Shown: one piece after another, positions 35,386 through 43,768 of the stretch
Position numbering within the stretch: position 1 is the first letter of the stretch
Layout: each line of letters opens with the position of its first letter
Source: Chelatococcus sp. YT9
GTDB taxonomy: Bacteria; Pseudomonadota; Alphaproteobacteria; Rhizobiales; Beijerinckiaceae
Length of the DNA: 64,000 nucleotides
Reading direction: 5' to 3'
NCBI RefSeq assembly: GCF_018398315.1
Contig: NZ_JAHBRW010000002.1
Coordinates: forward strand, 1,720,637-1,784,636
Notes under the pieces: model-generated
Seen by the model: the letters and a program-made list of their open reading frames with translations, nothing else
Database searches by the model: none
What the model was told of the DNA's origin: nothing
Made by a program: the position numbers and the translations under genes

Positions 35386-36315
35386 ATGTCATCTGTCGCG
35401 CTTCATCGCGTTCCCGCAGAGCGGCGTATCTTGAAGAACAATGCCGCTTGGCAATACGCCACGCTGTATCTTTTCCTGGCGCCATTCGCGGTCATGACCA
35501 TCCTGTTCGGTCTTTGGCCAATTGCCGACAGCATCCGTATCGCCTTTACAGAGTCGAGTACGGCTCTGAGTGACGCCCCTGTCTATGTCGGGCTTGAAAA
35601 TTTCCACTCCGTGCTAGCGGACAGCACATTTCAATCATCACTGTGGCGCACCCTGCTCTATACGGTGCTCGCCGTCACCATAAACGTCTCGGCGGCCATC
35701 GGCCTCGCCGTGCTGCTTGCGCATCCGGCGCTACGGCGTGGCAGAACGCTCTTCAAGCTCGCCATATTTCTTCCCGTCATCACCCCCGATGTCGCGAGCT
35801 TCATCGTCTGGAAGTGGATGTTCAACCAGAACTTCGGCATCGTGAACCACACCTTAATGAGCCTTGGTCTGCCTCCCTTTCCCGGCGTCACCCAACCGGC
35901 CAGCGCCTTCGCGACCTTGCTGATCGTCGAGGCGTGGCAGCATGTGGGCCTCTACACCCTCATTTTCCTAACGAACCTTCAACTGCTCGACAGAACGTTG
36001 GATGAATCCGCACAGATCGATGGAGCTAACGGCTGGCAGCGCTTGATCTTCGTCACGATACCGCAGCTGCGGCCCGCGATAACCATCAATACGGTCTATG
36101 CACTCATCGAATTTCTGAAGACATTTACCGTCATCTTCGTGATAACAAAGGGCGGCCCGAATTTCTCCACGAATTTCATCTCGTACTATGCCTATACAAA
36201 GTTCACGGGCGCTCAGTACGGCGAAGCGACGGCGATCGCGACCATATTGTTCGTCATCGTCTTTGGATTGGCGGCCAGCGCGTATGCCTATCTGGACCGG
36301 AGTGCGAACAGATGA
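35386..36315 (+). CDS. ABC sugar transporter permease, MalF/UgpA-like
   Basis: A 309-residue permease with about six transmembrane helices (first: LYLFLAPFAVMTILFGLWPI). The EAA loop is ESAQIDGANGWQRLIFVTIP, and the C-terminus ends in AYLDRSANR. AAGGGA precedes the ATG. It lies about 130 bases after the binding-protein gene; the spacer shows no strong hairpin. The stop overlaps the next start by four bases. Confidence 0.9.
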   Translation: MSSVALHRVPAERRILKNNAAWQYATLYLFLAPFAVMTILFGLWPIADSIRIAFTESSTALSDAPVYVGLENFHSVLADSTFQSSLWRTLLYTVLAVTINVSAAIGLAVLLAHPALRRGRTLFKLAIFLPVITPDVASFIVWKWMFNQNFGIVNHTLMSLGLPPFPGVTQPASAFATLLIVEAWQHVGLYTLIFLTNLQLLDRTLDESAQIDGANGWQRLIFVTIPQLRPAITINTVYALIEFLKTFTVIFVITKGGPNFSTNFISYYAYTKFTGAQYGEATAIATILFVIVFGLAASAYAYLDRSANR

Positions 36316-37169
36316 ATGACGCCGAATTCACTGCAGCACCGACATCACGTTCCGTCGCCATCATCCTTTATTGTATCGCGACTGTGATTGCCGCGATCTT
36401 CATTTACCCCTTCCTCTGGATGGTGGTCAGCTCATTTCGCACGCAGGAGGCGATCCTTTCGGCTCCCATGCGCTTATTGCCGGAAAGCTTTGACACCGCC
36501 GCCTTCCGCAGTCTTGCGACAATTGGCGGAACGGCGCTGTCGTCCTTCGCGTGGAATTCCTTGCTGATAACGGTACTTGCGACGGCTGTCGGCGTCTGTG
36601 TGATGGGGCTCGGCGCCTATGCGCTCTATCGCAATCCCAGGCTCCCCCTGTTTACGAGCGTGCGTTACGGCTTTCTGCTGACCATCATGTACCCGAACAT
36701 GCTCCTGGTCATTCCGCTATACTTCGTCTCCTACAAGCTCGGGCTGCTTGGCACCACCTTGGGTATCGTGCTGGTCATGAGCCTTGTGCCTCTGGTCTTT
36801 TTCATTTTCGTGCAGTTCTTCAGGACCATTCCGCATGAAATGATCGAAGCTGCGCGCATTGATGGCGCGAGCGAGTGGCAAATTCTGACCCTCATCATTC
36901 TGCCGATTGCACGCCCGGTCATCCTGACCGCCGTTCTCATCGCGTTTCTGATGAACTGGAAACAGTGGTTTCCCATCATGGTTCTGTCGACAAGCCCGGA
37001 TACATACACCCTACCCGTCGCGCTCGCCGCCCTGAATAGCGAATATGGCGTCGACTTCCAGGCGACGATGGCGCTGGCGACGATCACAGTGGTCCCTGTG
37101 GTCGTGCTGTTCCTCGTGACACAGCGCCGCGTCATGGGAAGCTTCATGGCGGGCGCGGTCAAGGGATAG
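36312..37169 (+). CDS. ABC sugar transporter permease, MalG/UgpE-like
   Basis: A 285-residue CUT1 permease. The first helix is near residues 15-37 (IILYCIATVIAAIFIYPFLW). The EAA motif is MIEAARIDGASEWQILTLII, and TDTYTLPV-like and QRRVMGSFMAGAVKG elements end the protein. It begins within the previous stop codon (ATGA). A terminator-like hairpin follows 62 bases later. No ATPase gene is present, so a general MsmX/UgpC-type ATPase from elsewhere must power it if it is functional. Confidence 0.9.
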   Translation: MNDAEFTAAPTSRSVAIILYCIATVIAAIFIYPFLWMVVSSFRTQEAILSAPMRLLPESFDTAAFRSLATIGGTALSSFAWNSLLITVLATAVGVCVMGLGAYALYRNPRLPLFTSVRYGFLLTIMYPNMLLVIPLYFVSYKLGLLGTTLGIVLVMSLVPLVFFIFVQFFRTIPHEMIEAARIDGASEWQILTLIILPIARPVILTAVLIAFLMNWKQWFPIMVLSTSPDTYTLPVALAALNSEYGVDFQATMALATITVVPVVVLFLVTQRRVMGSFMAGAVKG

Positions 37170-37230
37170 CTTTGAAGCGCTGTCGTTGTATCCAGCGCGC
37201 GCCGACGGCTTGGCCGAGCTAGTGACCTGG

Positions 37231-37257
37231 CCGAGCCAACTGATTTCCTTGGCTCGG
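37231..37257. terminator. Terminator hairpin between the permease and LacI genes
   Basis: CCGAGCCAA at 37231-37239 pairs perfectly with TTGGCTCGG at 37249-37257 (9 bp, 9-base loop) in the convergent spacer. There is no clear T-run; it could act in both directions. Confidence 0.6.
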
Positions 37258-37326
37258 GATCTGGACAGGTGTCGTCCGGCGACGACGGCGCTCTATCCGA
37301 TCTCGCCATCCTTGCGATCGCGGTAT

Positions 37327-38364
37327 CTACGGATCCCGAACACGCTTCCCCGGTCCCTCAGCGACCGTGCTGACCGTCTGCCCTTTCACCGGCACGACCG
37401 CAACCTCGATCTGCAGTCTGATGGCGTCAGGGTCTGTGAAACGCCGTGCCATCAGTTGAACCGCCTGCCGGCCGATATCCCGTAGCCCAACCCGGAGCGT
37501 GGAGAGCCTTGGTGTCACGTGTTCGGCGAAAGGCAAGTCATCAAATCCAAGGACAGAGACGTCTCCCGGCACGTCGAAGCCACGGGCATGCAATGCCTGC
37601 ATCAAGCTGACGGCATACAGATCATTGATGCAGAATATCGCTGTGGGTCGCGAGGGTCCCTCCTCGACCGCATCGACCACGCGTTCCACCTCCTCCCGTG
37701 TCGGTGCGGGAAGGGTCACGACCGATAGACGCACCCCGGGCACGTCGGCCACCGCCGTCTTGAACCCACGCAATCTCTGCAGCGTGGTCCAGCGCAGATG
37801 CCCGGAGACGTAGAGCAGCGAACTATGCCCTTGCTGCATCAGCATCTGCGCTGCCATCTGAGCACCATAAAAATTGGCGGGCGTGACACAGTCGAAGCGC
37901 ATCTCTGGATCTGCGCCGTTCACGAGGACGGTCGGGATCCGCCTTTCCAGCAGCAATTGCGCCAACTCGGCAGGGGGATCGATGCCCACCAGGAAAACCG
38001 CCTCAGTACGCCTCGTCGTGACATCGTCAATGATACGCCTGATGTCTTCGGTACGGTCGGCAGCAAGGCGCACCTCAATGGTCATGGATGAGGCGCGTGC
38101 TTCAGCGATCATCCATTTGACGATTCCGTCGTAAAATCCTGTCAGGCCGTCGGTTGTCCGGTCAAGGGTCACATAGGCATGGACATGGCGGGATGTGCCG
38201 CCTTTGGCACCCCGCGCCTCGTAGCCCATGTCGCGCGCCAGCCGGCGAACACGCTCGCGGAGATCCTCGCTGATGCCTGGCGCATCTGCGAGAGCCCGGG
38301 ATATGGTGCTGACTGACACACCAAGCGCCTTGGCAAGATCATTCTGGTTTTTCCGTTGGGTCAC
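37327..38364 (-). CDS. LacI-family transcriptional regulator (regulator 2)
   Basis: A 345-residue regulator whose helix-turn-helix begins almost at the N-terminus (QNDLAKALGVSVSTISRALA). The sugar-binding domain follows (FLVGIDPPAELAQLLLERR, AIFCINDLYAVSLMQALHA, DVSVLGFDDLPFAEHVTP). I chose the GTG at 38364 because AGG precedes it at the right distance; a GTG at 38376 is in frame but lacks a ribosome site and touches an operator. It closes the CUT1 gene cluster convergently and probably controls that cluster through ATTTGCG sites. Confidence 0.9.
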   Translation of the reverse strand: MTQRKNQNDLAKALGVSVSTISRALADAPGISEDLRERVRRLARDMGYEARGAKGGTSRHVHAYVTLDRTTDGLTGFYDGIVKWMIAEARASSMTIEVRLAADRTEDIRRIIDDVTTRRTEAVFLVGIDPPAELAQLLLERRIPTVLVNGADPEMRFDCVTPANFYGAQMAAQMLMQQGHSSLLYVSGHLRWTTLQRLRGFKTAVADVPGVRLSVVTLPAPTREEVERVVDAVEEGPSRPTAIFCINDLYAVSLMQALHARGFDVPGDVSVLGFDDLPFAEHVTPRLSTLRVGLRDIGRQAVQLMARRFTDPDAIRLQIEVAVVPVKGQTVSTVAEGPGKRVRDP

Positions 38365-38375
38365 ATCAGCCTGCA

Positions 38376-38407
38376 CTTCGCAAATCGTCGTGCAAGTCTA
38401 CGCAAAT
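38376..38407 (-). promoter_or_regulatory. Two ATTTGCG operator-like sites before LacI regulator 2
   Basis: On the minus strand ATTTGCGAAG (38385 to 38376) and ATTTGCGTAG (38407 to 38398) lie 22 bp apart, just upstream of the regulator start. The shared heptamer matches the four copies in the 33634-33961 control region, which suggests autoregulation. Confidence 0.6.
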
Positions 38408-38515
38408 ATCCTCTTGTCGCAATCTTTCCGATCGGCCGAAGGCTCGCCGCGCGCACCTTTCAGCTCGATTCCAAGCCTCTGAAAGAAAGTCCGCTACCGG
38501 TGGATGTGCTCACAT

Positions 38516-38950
38516 TCAAACAGAGAGCAGTTCCACGGTCGGTGCGTGTTCGACGCCACCGAAGAAGACGTCGATTGCGTGCCTAAACGGGGAGCATGCG
38601 TCGGCACTCGCACGGGAGAACACGGTCATTGAGGCGTGAAACTTCATGTCGTCGGGCGTGCTGAAAATGGCATAGGCCGTGAGATGGGGATGCGCAAGCA
38701 CTGCTTGCGTCGCCGAAATGAGACGCTGCGCCAAAAGAGGATGCGCGAGATAGGCCTTCGCTTCGTCTAACGACGCGAGCTCATAGAACTGGGCGCGCAT
38801 AGAGCGACCGAGGCCGCCCTGCTGCGGAAACACGAACCACATCCAGTGGCTCATCTTGCAGCCGGCATGGAGTTCCGCCAGCGCGATGTCGAAAACGCCG
38901 TCCTGAGCTGTCACGAAGCGCTCTAGATCAAAGGGATCTTTGCTCGTCAT
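38516..38950 (-). CDS. DUF1810-family protein
   Basis: A 144-residue protein with the family hallmarks DPFDLERFVTAQ at the N-terminus, GCKMSHWMWFVFPQQGGLG and FYELASLDEAKAYLAHPLL. It ends VFFGGVEHAPTVELL, where related proteins carry a similar short tail. DUF1810 proteins are widespread in bacteria and of unknown function; some databases label them calpastatin without support. The ATG at 38950 is chosen over the longer reading because GGAGG lies seven bases upstream. It is monocistronic, next to the redox-stress genes. Confidence 0.88.
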   Translation of the reverse strand: MTSKDPFDLERFVTAQDGVFDIALAELHAGCKMSHWMWFVFPQQGGLGRSMRAQFYELASLDEAKAYLAHPLLAQRLISATQAVLAHPHLTAYAIFSTPDDMKFHASMTVFSRASADACSPFRHAIDVFFGGVEHAPTVELLSV

Positions 38951-39049
38951 GTCGATCCTCCAAAAAGGCCAGCGAAAGATCGCAAGCGAACGGGACTGAA
39001 AATTCGAGCGCATCAGCGGTGATGCGTTAGTGTCAGCACTTCGCCACCC

Positions 39050-39421
39050 TCAGACCGCCGCGCGACGATCGTACGCTTGGCGGGCGTCCAGCACCCGTTG
39101 ATGGTTGGCCGCAGCCCAATCCCCGAGCGCACGCAAGGGGCTGGATAGCTCATGCCCGAAACTTGTCAGTTCATATTCTACGCGCGGCGGAATCGTCGGA
39201 AACACGCGGCGCGTCACATAGCCGTCCCGCTCCAACCCGCGCAACGTCGTCGTCAGCATCTTGCGTGAGATGCCATCGACAGAGCGTTCGATCTCGCTGA
39301 AACGCTGCTTGCCGGTCGCGAGCAACATGACGATATGCACCGTCCATTTGTCACCGATCAACGCTATGACCTCATTGGCCTTGTGGCATTTCCCCGGTAG
39401 ATGGGCGGCGGTCGGTTTCAT
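39050..39421 (-). CDS. HxlR-family regulator with a single N-terminal cysteine
   Basis: A 123-residue winged-helix regulator (FSEIERSVDGISRKMLTTTL, then RDGYVTRRVFPTIPPRVEYE). Its only cysteine is Cys12 in GKCHKANE, the position of the redox-sensing cysteine in YodB, HypR and related quinone or hypochlorite sensors. It is divergent from an FMN reductase gene 91 bases away and probably represses it until oxidised or alkylated. The sensing role is inferred from family knowledge. Confidence 0.88.
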   Translation of the reverse strand: MKPTAAHLPGKCHKANEVIALIGDKWTVHIVMLLATGKQRFSEIERSVDGISRKMLTTTLRGLERDGYVTRRVFPTIPPRVEYELTSFGHELSSPLRALGDWAAANHQRVLDARQAYDRRAAV

Positions 39422-39468
39422 GAAGGTGCCTTGGTAACGATAAAGTGCCGTCTTGCGAGCGTGTGGCC

Positions 39469-39510
39469 AGTCTCTATTATAAACTGAGTATCCAAATTAT
39501 ACAGAGTCTG
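39469..39510. promoter_or_regulatory. Divergent AT-rich promoter with imperfect inverted repeat (HxlR target)
   Basis: The spacer is unusually AT-rich for this genome. It contains TATAAT on the minus strand (39476-39481) as a -10 for the regulator gene. CTCTATTATAA (39472-39482) and TTATACAGAG (39497-39506) form an imperfect inverted repeat, flanked by CAG and CTG. This is a plausible operator covering both promoters. Confidence 0.5.
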
Positions 39511-39512
39511 CC

Positions 39513-40058
39513 ATGCACAATGTTGCCGTCATCGTTGGCTCCCTGCGCCGGGAATCCATCAACCGCAAATTCGCCGAGAGCATTGGCAAGCTGGCGAGCG
39601 ATCGTCTCAATTTCAACTTTGTGCAGATTGGTGATCTGCCGCTCTACAACGACGATCTCTGGCAGTCGCCCCCGGAGAGCGTCCTCCGCCTGAAAGCCGA
39701 GGTCGAGGCCGCCGACGCTGTCCTCTTTGTGACGCCAGAATACAACAGGACGTTCTCGCCAGCTATCAAGAATGCGATCGACTGGGGTACTCGGCCTTGG
39801 GGCAAGAACTCCTGGGCAGGCAAACCTGCGGCGATCATCGGGGCGTCGCCGGGGGTCATTGGAGCGGCGGTGGCCCAAAATGAGCTCAAAGGCCTCGTCA
39901 CAGTCTGCGGGATGGCACTGCTGGGTCAGCCAGAAGTCTACTTCTGCTACAAGCCGGAGCTTTTCGACAGTGCCAATGAGGTGGCCGATGAGAGCACGAA
40001 GGCCTTTCTGAATACGTTCATCGACCGTTTCGCGGCCTGGATCGCCAAGGCGAAATAG
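39513..40058 (+). CDS. NADPH-dependent FMN reductase (quinone/azo/chromate reductase type)
   Basis: A 181-residue flavodoxin-like reductase. The flavin-phosphate loop is GSLRRESINRKF near residue 8. LPLYNDDLW and the conserved VTPEYNRTFSPAIKNAIDW (residues 70-88) follow, and then GASPGVIGAAVAQ. Members reduce quinones, azo dyes or chromate by two electrons. It is transcribed away from the HxlR gene, which strongly suggests regulation by electrophile stress. Length fits the family. Confidence 0.9.
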   Translation: MHNVAVIVGSLRRESINRKFAESIGKLASDRLNFNFVQIGDLPLYNDDLWQSPPESVLRLKAEVEAADAVLFVTPEYNRTFSPAIKNAIDWGTRPWGKNSWAGKPAAIIGASPGVIGAAVAQNELKGLVTVCGMALLGQPEVYFCYKPELFDSANEVADESTKAFLNTFIDRFAAWIAKAK

Positions 40059-40225
40059 AACCCCTCCCCGGCCGGCCCGGCGGCGAGTCGGCCTCAAACG
40101 TGACGGTGGCAGAGCCGGCGGTGACCAGTCGGCCTGCTTCGGTCCTTTTGGCGGGCATTAAAGTTCAGATTTCGCTAGAGAGCCTGACCGCATCAATCTG
40201 CAGCCGCACAGATCCGGGAAGAGGA

Positions 40226-40852
40226 CTAAACCTGCATGGCGGCGGTATTCGCCTTGAATATCCGCGCGAGATAGGCACCCGCCAGCGCGATGCCATCCGG
40301 GCTGACGAAATGTCCAACGTCGGGCAGCGTCTCGAAACTGACATCAGCGCCGGCTGCGTGCAAACGACTAAACGCCTCTTCGCTCTCTGCTGCCGGAATG
40401 ACCGTGTCGGCAGCGCCATGAACCAGCAGTATGCGCGCACCCGCTGGTGAGAGTGGCGGTGGAGAAGCGAGCCGTCCTGCGAAGGCGACGGTTGCAGCAA
40501 CCCGCCAGCGGCCTGAGGCGGCTGCATCCAGCGCCATGATCGCACCTTGCGAAAAGCCGACAAAAGCAACCCGATCGAGCCGGTTCTTAAGGCCTTGAAC
40601 ATCGACGATGTCATTGATGATGGCGTCGAAGCCAGCGCGAGCGGCGGCGACCCGTTGCGGCCGATTCACCACGGTCACGCCCGTCGTACTGAACCACTGC
40701 CGGAGCGGCTTGCCTCGATCAAAGGGGTCAGGCGCGTCGGGCGCGACGAATTGCGTGTTCGGAAGATGCGCACGCAAGGCATCGCGAAGGGGGTCAAGAT
40801 CGGTGCCGCGCGCACCGACACCATGCAGGAGAATAACAAGCGAATCTGTCAT
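40226..40852 (-). CDS. Alpha/beta hydrolase (phospholipase/carboxylesterase family, MhqD-like)
   Basis: A 208-residue serine hydrolase. The nucleophile elbow is VGFSQGAIMALDA, the oxyanion region VILLHGVGARGTDLDPL, the acid HGAADTVIP, and the His VGHFVSPDG. The start at 40852 is preceded by AAGGA and overlaps the DUF2218 stop by four bases (ATGA). The order DUF2218, hydrolase, with the VOC protein upstream, suggests co-transcription. In Bacillus a hydrolase of this family (MhqD) belongs to the quinone-stress regulon; its substrate is unknown. Confidence 0.88.
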   Translation of the reverse strand: MTDSLVILLHGVGARGTDLDPLRDALRAHLPNTQFVAPDAPDPFDRGKPLRQWFSTTGVTVVNRPQRVAAARAGFDAIINDIVDVQGLKNRLDRVAFVGFSQGAIMALDAAASGRWRVAATVAFAGRLASPPPLSPAGARILLVHGAADTVIPAAESEEAFSRLHAAGADVSFETLPDVGHFVSPDGIALAGAYLARIFKANTAAMQV

Positions 40853-41154
40853 GAAGTCCTTGTGCCTCGTTCGCCGTCTTGCCAATCGAAATGCAGGGTC
40901 TCGCGAAAGGCAAAACGGACGATATGCTCCTGCACGACTTCTTTAAAGCGCTGCACGTCTGTGCCTGCTTCCGGGTAAAGGCTGACCGACAGCTTGACGC
41001 TGTCCGCGTCAAGGACGCAGCGGCCTAATTGCAATACGATCTCACCATGACTGGGAGTGAATGTCACAACGAACTTGTGGCTCCAGTGCTTGCAGAGCTG
41101 CTGTAGATAGCGGCTCGCTGCGGAGGTCGGCACATTGGCGTGGATCGCACTCAT
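40849..41154 (-). CDS. DUF2218-family protein
   Basis: A 101-residue protein with the DUF2218 pattern: VPTSAASRYLQQLCKHWSHK at the N-terminus, the GEIVLQLGRC strand, and VVQEHIVRFAFRETLHFDW near the C-terminus. Function is unknown; relatives are often next to siderophore or redox genes. I use the ATG at 41154, because the longer reading needs a TTG at 41226 inside the preceding gene. It is translationally coupled to the hydrolase downstream. Confidence 0.82.
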   Translation of the reverse strand: MSAIHANVPTSAASRYLQQLCKHWSHKFVVTFTPSHGEIVLQLGRCVLDADSVKLSVSLYPEAGTDVQRFKEVVQEHIVRFAFRETLHFDWQDGERGTRTS

Positions 41155-41222
41155 GACGGCTTTCCCCCTTTCATCAACGTAACACCAAGCACCCTCGTTC
41201 TGCTTGGCATCACCCGCTTGGG

Positions 41223-42053
41223 TCAACGTGCGAGCAATGTAATCGATGTGCCCCAGGGGTCCCGGAGGTTGAGGCGCTCGGGCGTTGCCTCACCGGCGCT
41301 CTCGACGAGGTCACTGACCGCCGCAAGGCGCGAGGGCGCCACACTGATTTCAACGTCCGCCAGGCCAGTCGACGGGTAGGAGCGTTCAGGGGCGCCCCGG
41401 CTGTTCCAGATATTGGTCGCGATATGATGATGATAGCCATCCGCGGCGTAGAACGTTGCGCCCCGATAGTGACATGTGACGTCGAGCCCCAGCGTCTCGC
41501 TATAGAAGGCCTCTGCAGGTGGGAGCGCGCCCACCTGCAGATGGACGTGGCCGATCTTCGATCCCTCCGGGAAACTGTCCCATGGGTGGTCACCAGCGGA
41601 GCCTAGCAGGTCTTCCATGTCGAGCGGCTTCGTCGACATGGTCACCACGCCATCCCGCCAGAGCCAGCTGTGGGACGGGCGATCGGCGTAGATTTCGACG
41701 CCGTTCCCCTCCGGGTCCGAGAGATAGATCGCCTCGCTGACATCATGATCGGATGCACCGACGATTGGTGTCCGGATATTCAATGCGTTGCGGGTCCAGC
41801 GCCCGAGATCGGCGCGTGTGGGCAACAGGAAGGCGGTATGGAACAACCCGGCCTCGCGCGGCGCACGGCGGCGCGCTGCCTTGTCCCCGCGCAGTTCCAG
41901 CAGGACCGTGTCCCCGACACCCAGCTCCGCATGTTCGCTGTCGCGACGCAGGAGATGAAGGCCGATAGCGCGTTCATAGAACGCCCCGACACTGTCGATA
42001 TCGTTGACGGTCAAAGCGACACGCCCCATGGCGAGCGTTGATGGCGTTGTCAT
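41223..42053 (-). CDS. VOC/glyoxalase-family protein, CatE-like (catechol 2,3-dioxygenase type)
   Basis: A 276-residue two-module vicinal-oxygen-chelate protein. Metal-ligand candidates are His in GLFHTAFLL, Glu in GNGVEIYADRP, His in KIGHVHLQVG and His in GYHHHIATNIW. The length and module order match CatE of Bacillus, a ring-cleaving dioxygenase. ATG 42053 has AGGAG upstream; the longer reading from 42185 has no support. It is followed by DUF2218 and the hydrolase and preceded by the DoxX gene on the same strand. Confidence 0.88.
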   Translation of the reverse strand: MTTPSTLAMGRVALTVNDIDSVGAFYERAIGLHLLRRDSEHAELGVGDTVLLELRGDKAARRRAPREAGLFHTAFLLPTRADLGRWTRNALNIRTPIVGASDHDVSEAIYLSDPEGNGVEIYADRPSHSWLWRDGVVTMSTKPLDMEDLLGSAGDHPWDSFPEGSKIGHVHLQVGALPPAEAFYSETLGLDVTCHYRGATFYAADGYHHHIATNIWNSRGAPERSYPSTGLADVEISVAPSRLAAVSDLVESAGEATPERLNLRDPWGTSITLLAR

Positions 42054-42242
42054 GACGCGGCTCCTCTTGGCACGTTTACACTGCTCTACGCGTCGGCAAT
42101 GTCCGGACGAGGGCCAAGGCGTCGCGCCGGAAGCGTTCGAACGAAGCGAAAGCCATTTTTGCGCAGAGAACGTGCAATAAAACAAAGACCCAAGAGCATT
42201 TTGACGATCAGCGAACCGAGGGAACGCTCTCGTGATGCAGGC

Positions 42243-42656
42243 TCAGGCAGCCGACCGGGAGTTGGTCGGCCTCAGGGCAAAGGCGCCATCGCCGATCAGC
42301 GCGAGGGCCGCGAGGCCGGCGATCCAAAGGCCGAGGAATTCCCACCCGCCCTTTGGATTGGTGAAAAAGAAACCGGCAGGCCCATGAACAGTAACGATCG
42401 CGCCGACCAGAACGGGAATCATGGCAAGGGCGACCAGCCGAGGCCAAAGGCCGAGGATCAGCGCGATGGCACCGACCAGTTCCCAGGCGATGGTGACGTA
42501 GGCAAACCATCCCGGCAGGCCAAGAGAGCCGAAAAAGGCGGCTGTTCCCGCGGGTGTGAAGACAAAGAGCTTAAGCCCCGCATGCGCGAGAAACAGCACA
42601 CCGAGCACGAGCCGCAGAACAAGAGCGGCGTAGGGAGCGGTACGAGAGTCGGACAT
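42243..42656 (-). CDS. DoxX-family membrane protein (CatD-like)
   Basis: A 137-residue protein with four predicted transmembrane helices (ALVLRLVLGVLFLAHAGLKL, FAYVTIAWELVGAIALILGL, LVALAMIPVLVGAIVTV, GLWIAGLAALALIGDG). The length and helix pattern match DoxX/CatD proteins. AAGGA precedes the ATG. In Bacillus, CatD is co-transcribed with the dioxygenase CatE; here the CatE-like gene lies about 190 bases downstream on the same strand. Confidence 0.88.
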   Translation of the reverse strand: MSDSRTAPYAALVLRLVLGVLFLAHAGLKLFVFTPAGTAAFFGSLGLPGWFAYVTIAWELVGAIALILGLWPRLVALAMIPVLVGAIVTVHGPAGFFFTNPKGGWEFLGLWIAGLAALALIGDGAFALRPTNSRSAA

Positions 42657-42779
42657 GGCCTATTCCTTTGGCAAGGCGCTGTATTGCTAGCGAAAGAATG
42701 CACCCGCTCATCTGGAATGATTAGCCTGCCAGGACGGCGCGCTTTCCTTCCATTCTGGAAGCAATCCCGCCCGTATAAT

Positions 42780-43691
42780 CTACCATCCCTCATCCCAGGC
42801 TGGCTTGCCGCGAAAACATGTGGCGAGGTAATCGACAAGTGCGCGCACCTTGAGCGCGAGGTGCCGTCCGGGAGGATAGAGCGCGAACAGGCCATGCGGC
42901 TGCATTTCCATGGCGGGCAGGAGCGGCTGCACCCGGCCGGCGCGAAGGCTGGGCCCCGCGATGAAGCTTGGCACATAGGCGATACCAAAGCCTGCCTCCG
43001 CCGCGGCAAGGCACGCCTCGCCATTGGAGAAACGCAGCCGCCCCGTGACCGGCACGAGCAATGCGGAACCATCTCCTTGACGGAACGGCCAGGAGAAGGG
43101 ATCGCGAAAATTGGCGTCGATGATGCATTCATGTGTCGCGAGATCATCGGGATGCAGCGGCGCGCCGTGATCCGCAATGTAGGACTGTGAGGCTACAAGG
43201 ACCACCCGGACATCGCACAGCCGACGCGCGATGAGGCTGCTGTCGCCGGGCTTTCCAATGCGGATCGCAGCGTCGAATCCCTCATCGACCAGATTGACGA
43301 CACGATCCGAAAAACTCACATCGAGTTGTATCTCGGGGAAGCCCCGCGCGAAGTCGAGCAGCACCGGTACAAGCTGCGTGGCGCCGAAGGACAGCGGCGC
43401 CGTTAGCCGCAACCGTCCCGCCGGCGCACCCGAGGCGTTGCGGACCGAAGCGTCCAACGCGTCGAACTCATCGAGCAACGACTTGATGCGCTCGTAATAA
43501 GCCTGGCCGACTTCCGTCGGCGAGAGGGCCCGCGTCGTTCGCTTGAGGAGTTGCACACCCAGGTCGCTTTCAAGCTTCGAAATGAGCTTCGAAGCATGCC
43601 CACTGCTGGTACCGAGCCGCCGCGCTGCAGCGGCAAAACTGCCGGCATCGAGCACCGCCACGAACATGCGGTCACAGTCGAGACGCTCCAT
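42780..43691 (-). CDS. LysR-family transcriptional regulator
   Basis: A 303-residue regulator with an N-terminal winged helix-turn-helix (FVAVLDAGSFAAAARRLGTS, then HASKLISKLESDLGVQLL). The effector domain follows (GRLRLTAPLSFGATQLVPVL, FAVRGFPEIQLDVSFS-like). ATG 43691 (MERLDCDRMF) is preferred because GGAA lies six bases upstream; ATG 43712 is also in frame. Upstream on the same strand is LacI regulator 3, and downstream the DoxX gene, which it may activate. Confidence 0.88.
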   Translation of the reverse strand: MERLDCDRMFVAVLDAGSFAAAARRLGTSSGHASKLISKLESDLGVQLLKRTTRALSPTEVGQAYYERIKSLLDEFDALDASVRNASGAPAGRLRLTAPLSFGATQLVPVLLDFARGFPEIQLDVSFSDRVVNLVDEGFDAAIRIGKPGDSSLIARRLCDVRVVLVASQSYIADHGAPLHPDDLATHECIIDANFRDPFSWPFRQGDGSALLVPVTGRLRFSNGEACLAAAEAGFGIAYVPSFIAGPSLRAGRVQPLLPAMEMQPHGLFALYPPGRHLALKVRALVDYLATCFRGKPAWDEGW

Positions 43692-43768
43692 AATCGGTTC
43701 CGATATAGACATGAACGGCGCATTCTAACGCCCATTCCATCCATTTCCGAAATGGCGCCCCGCCGGGC

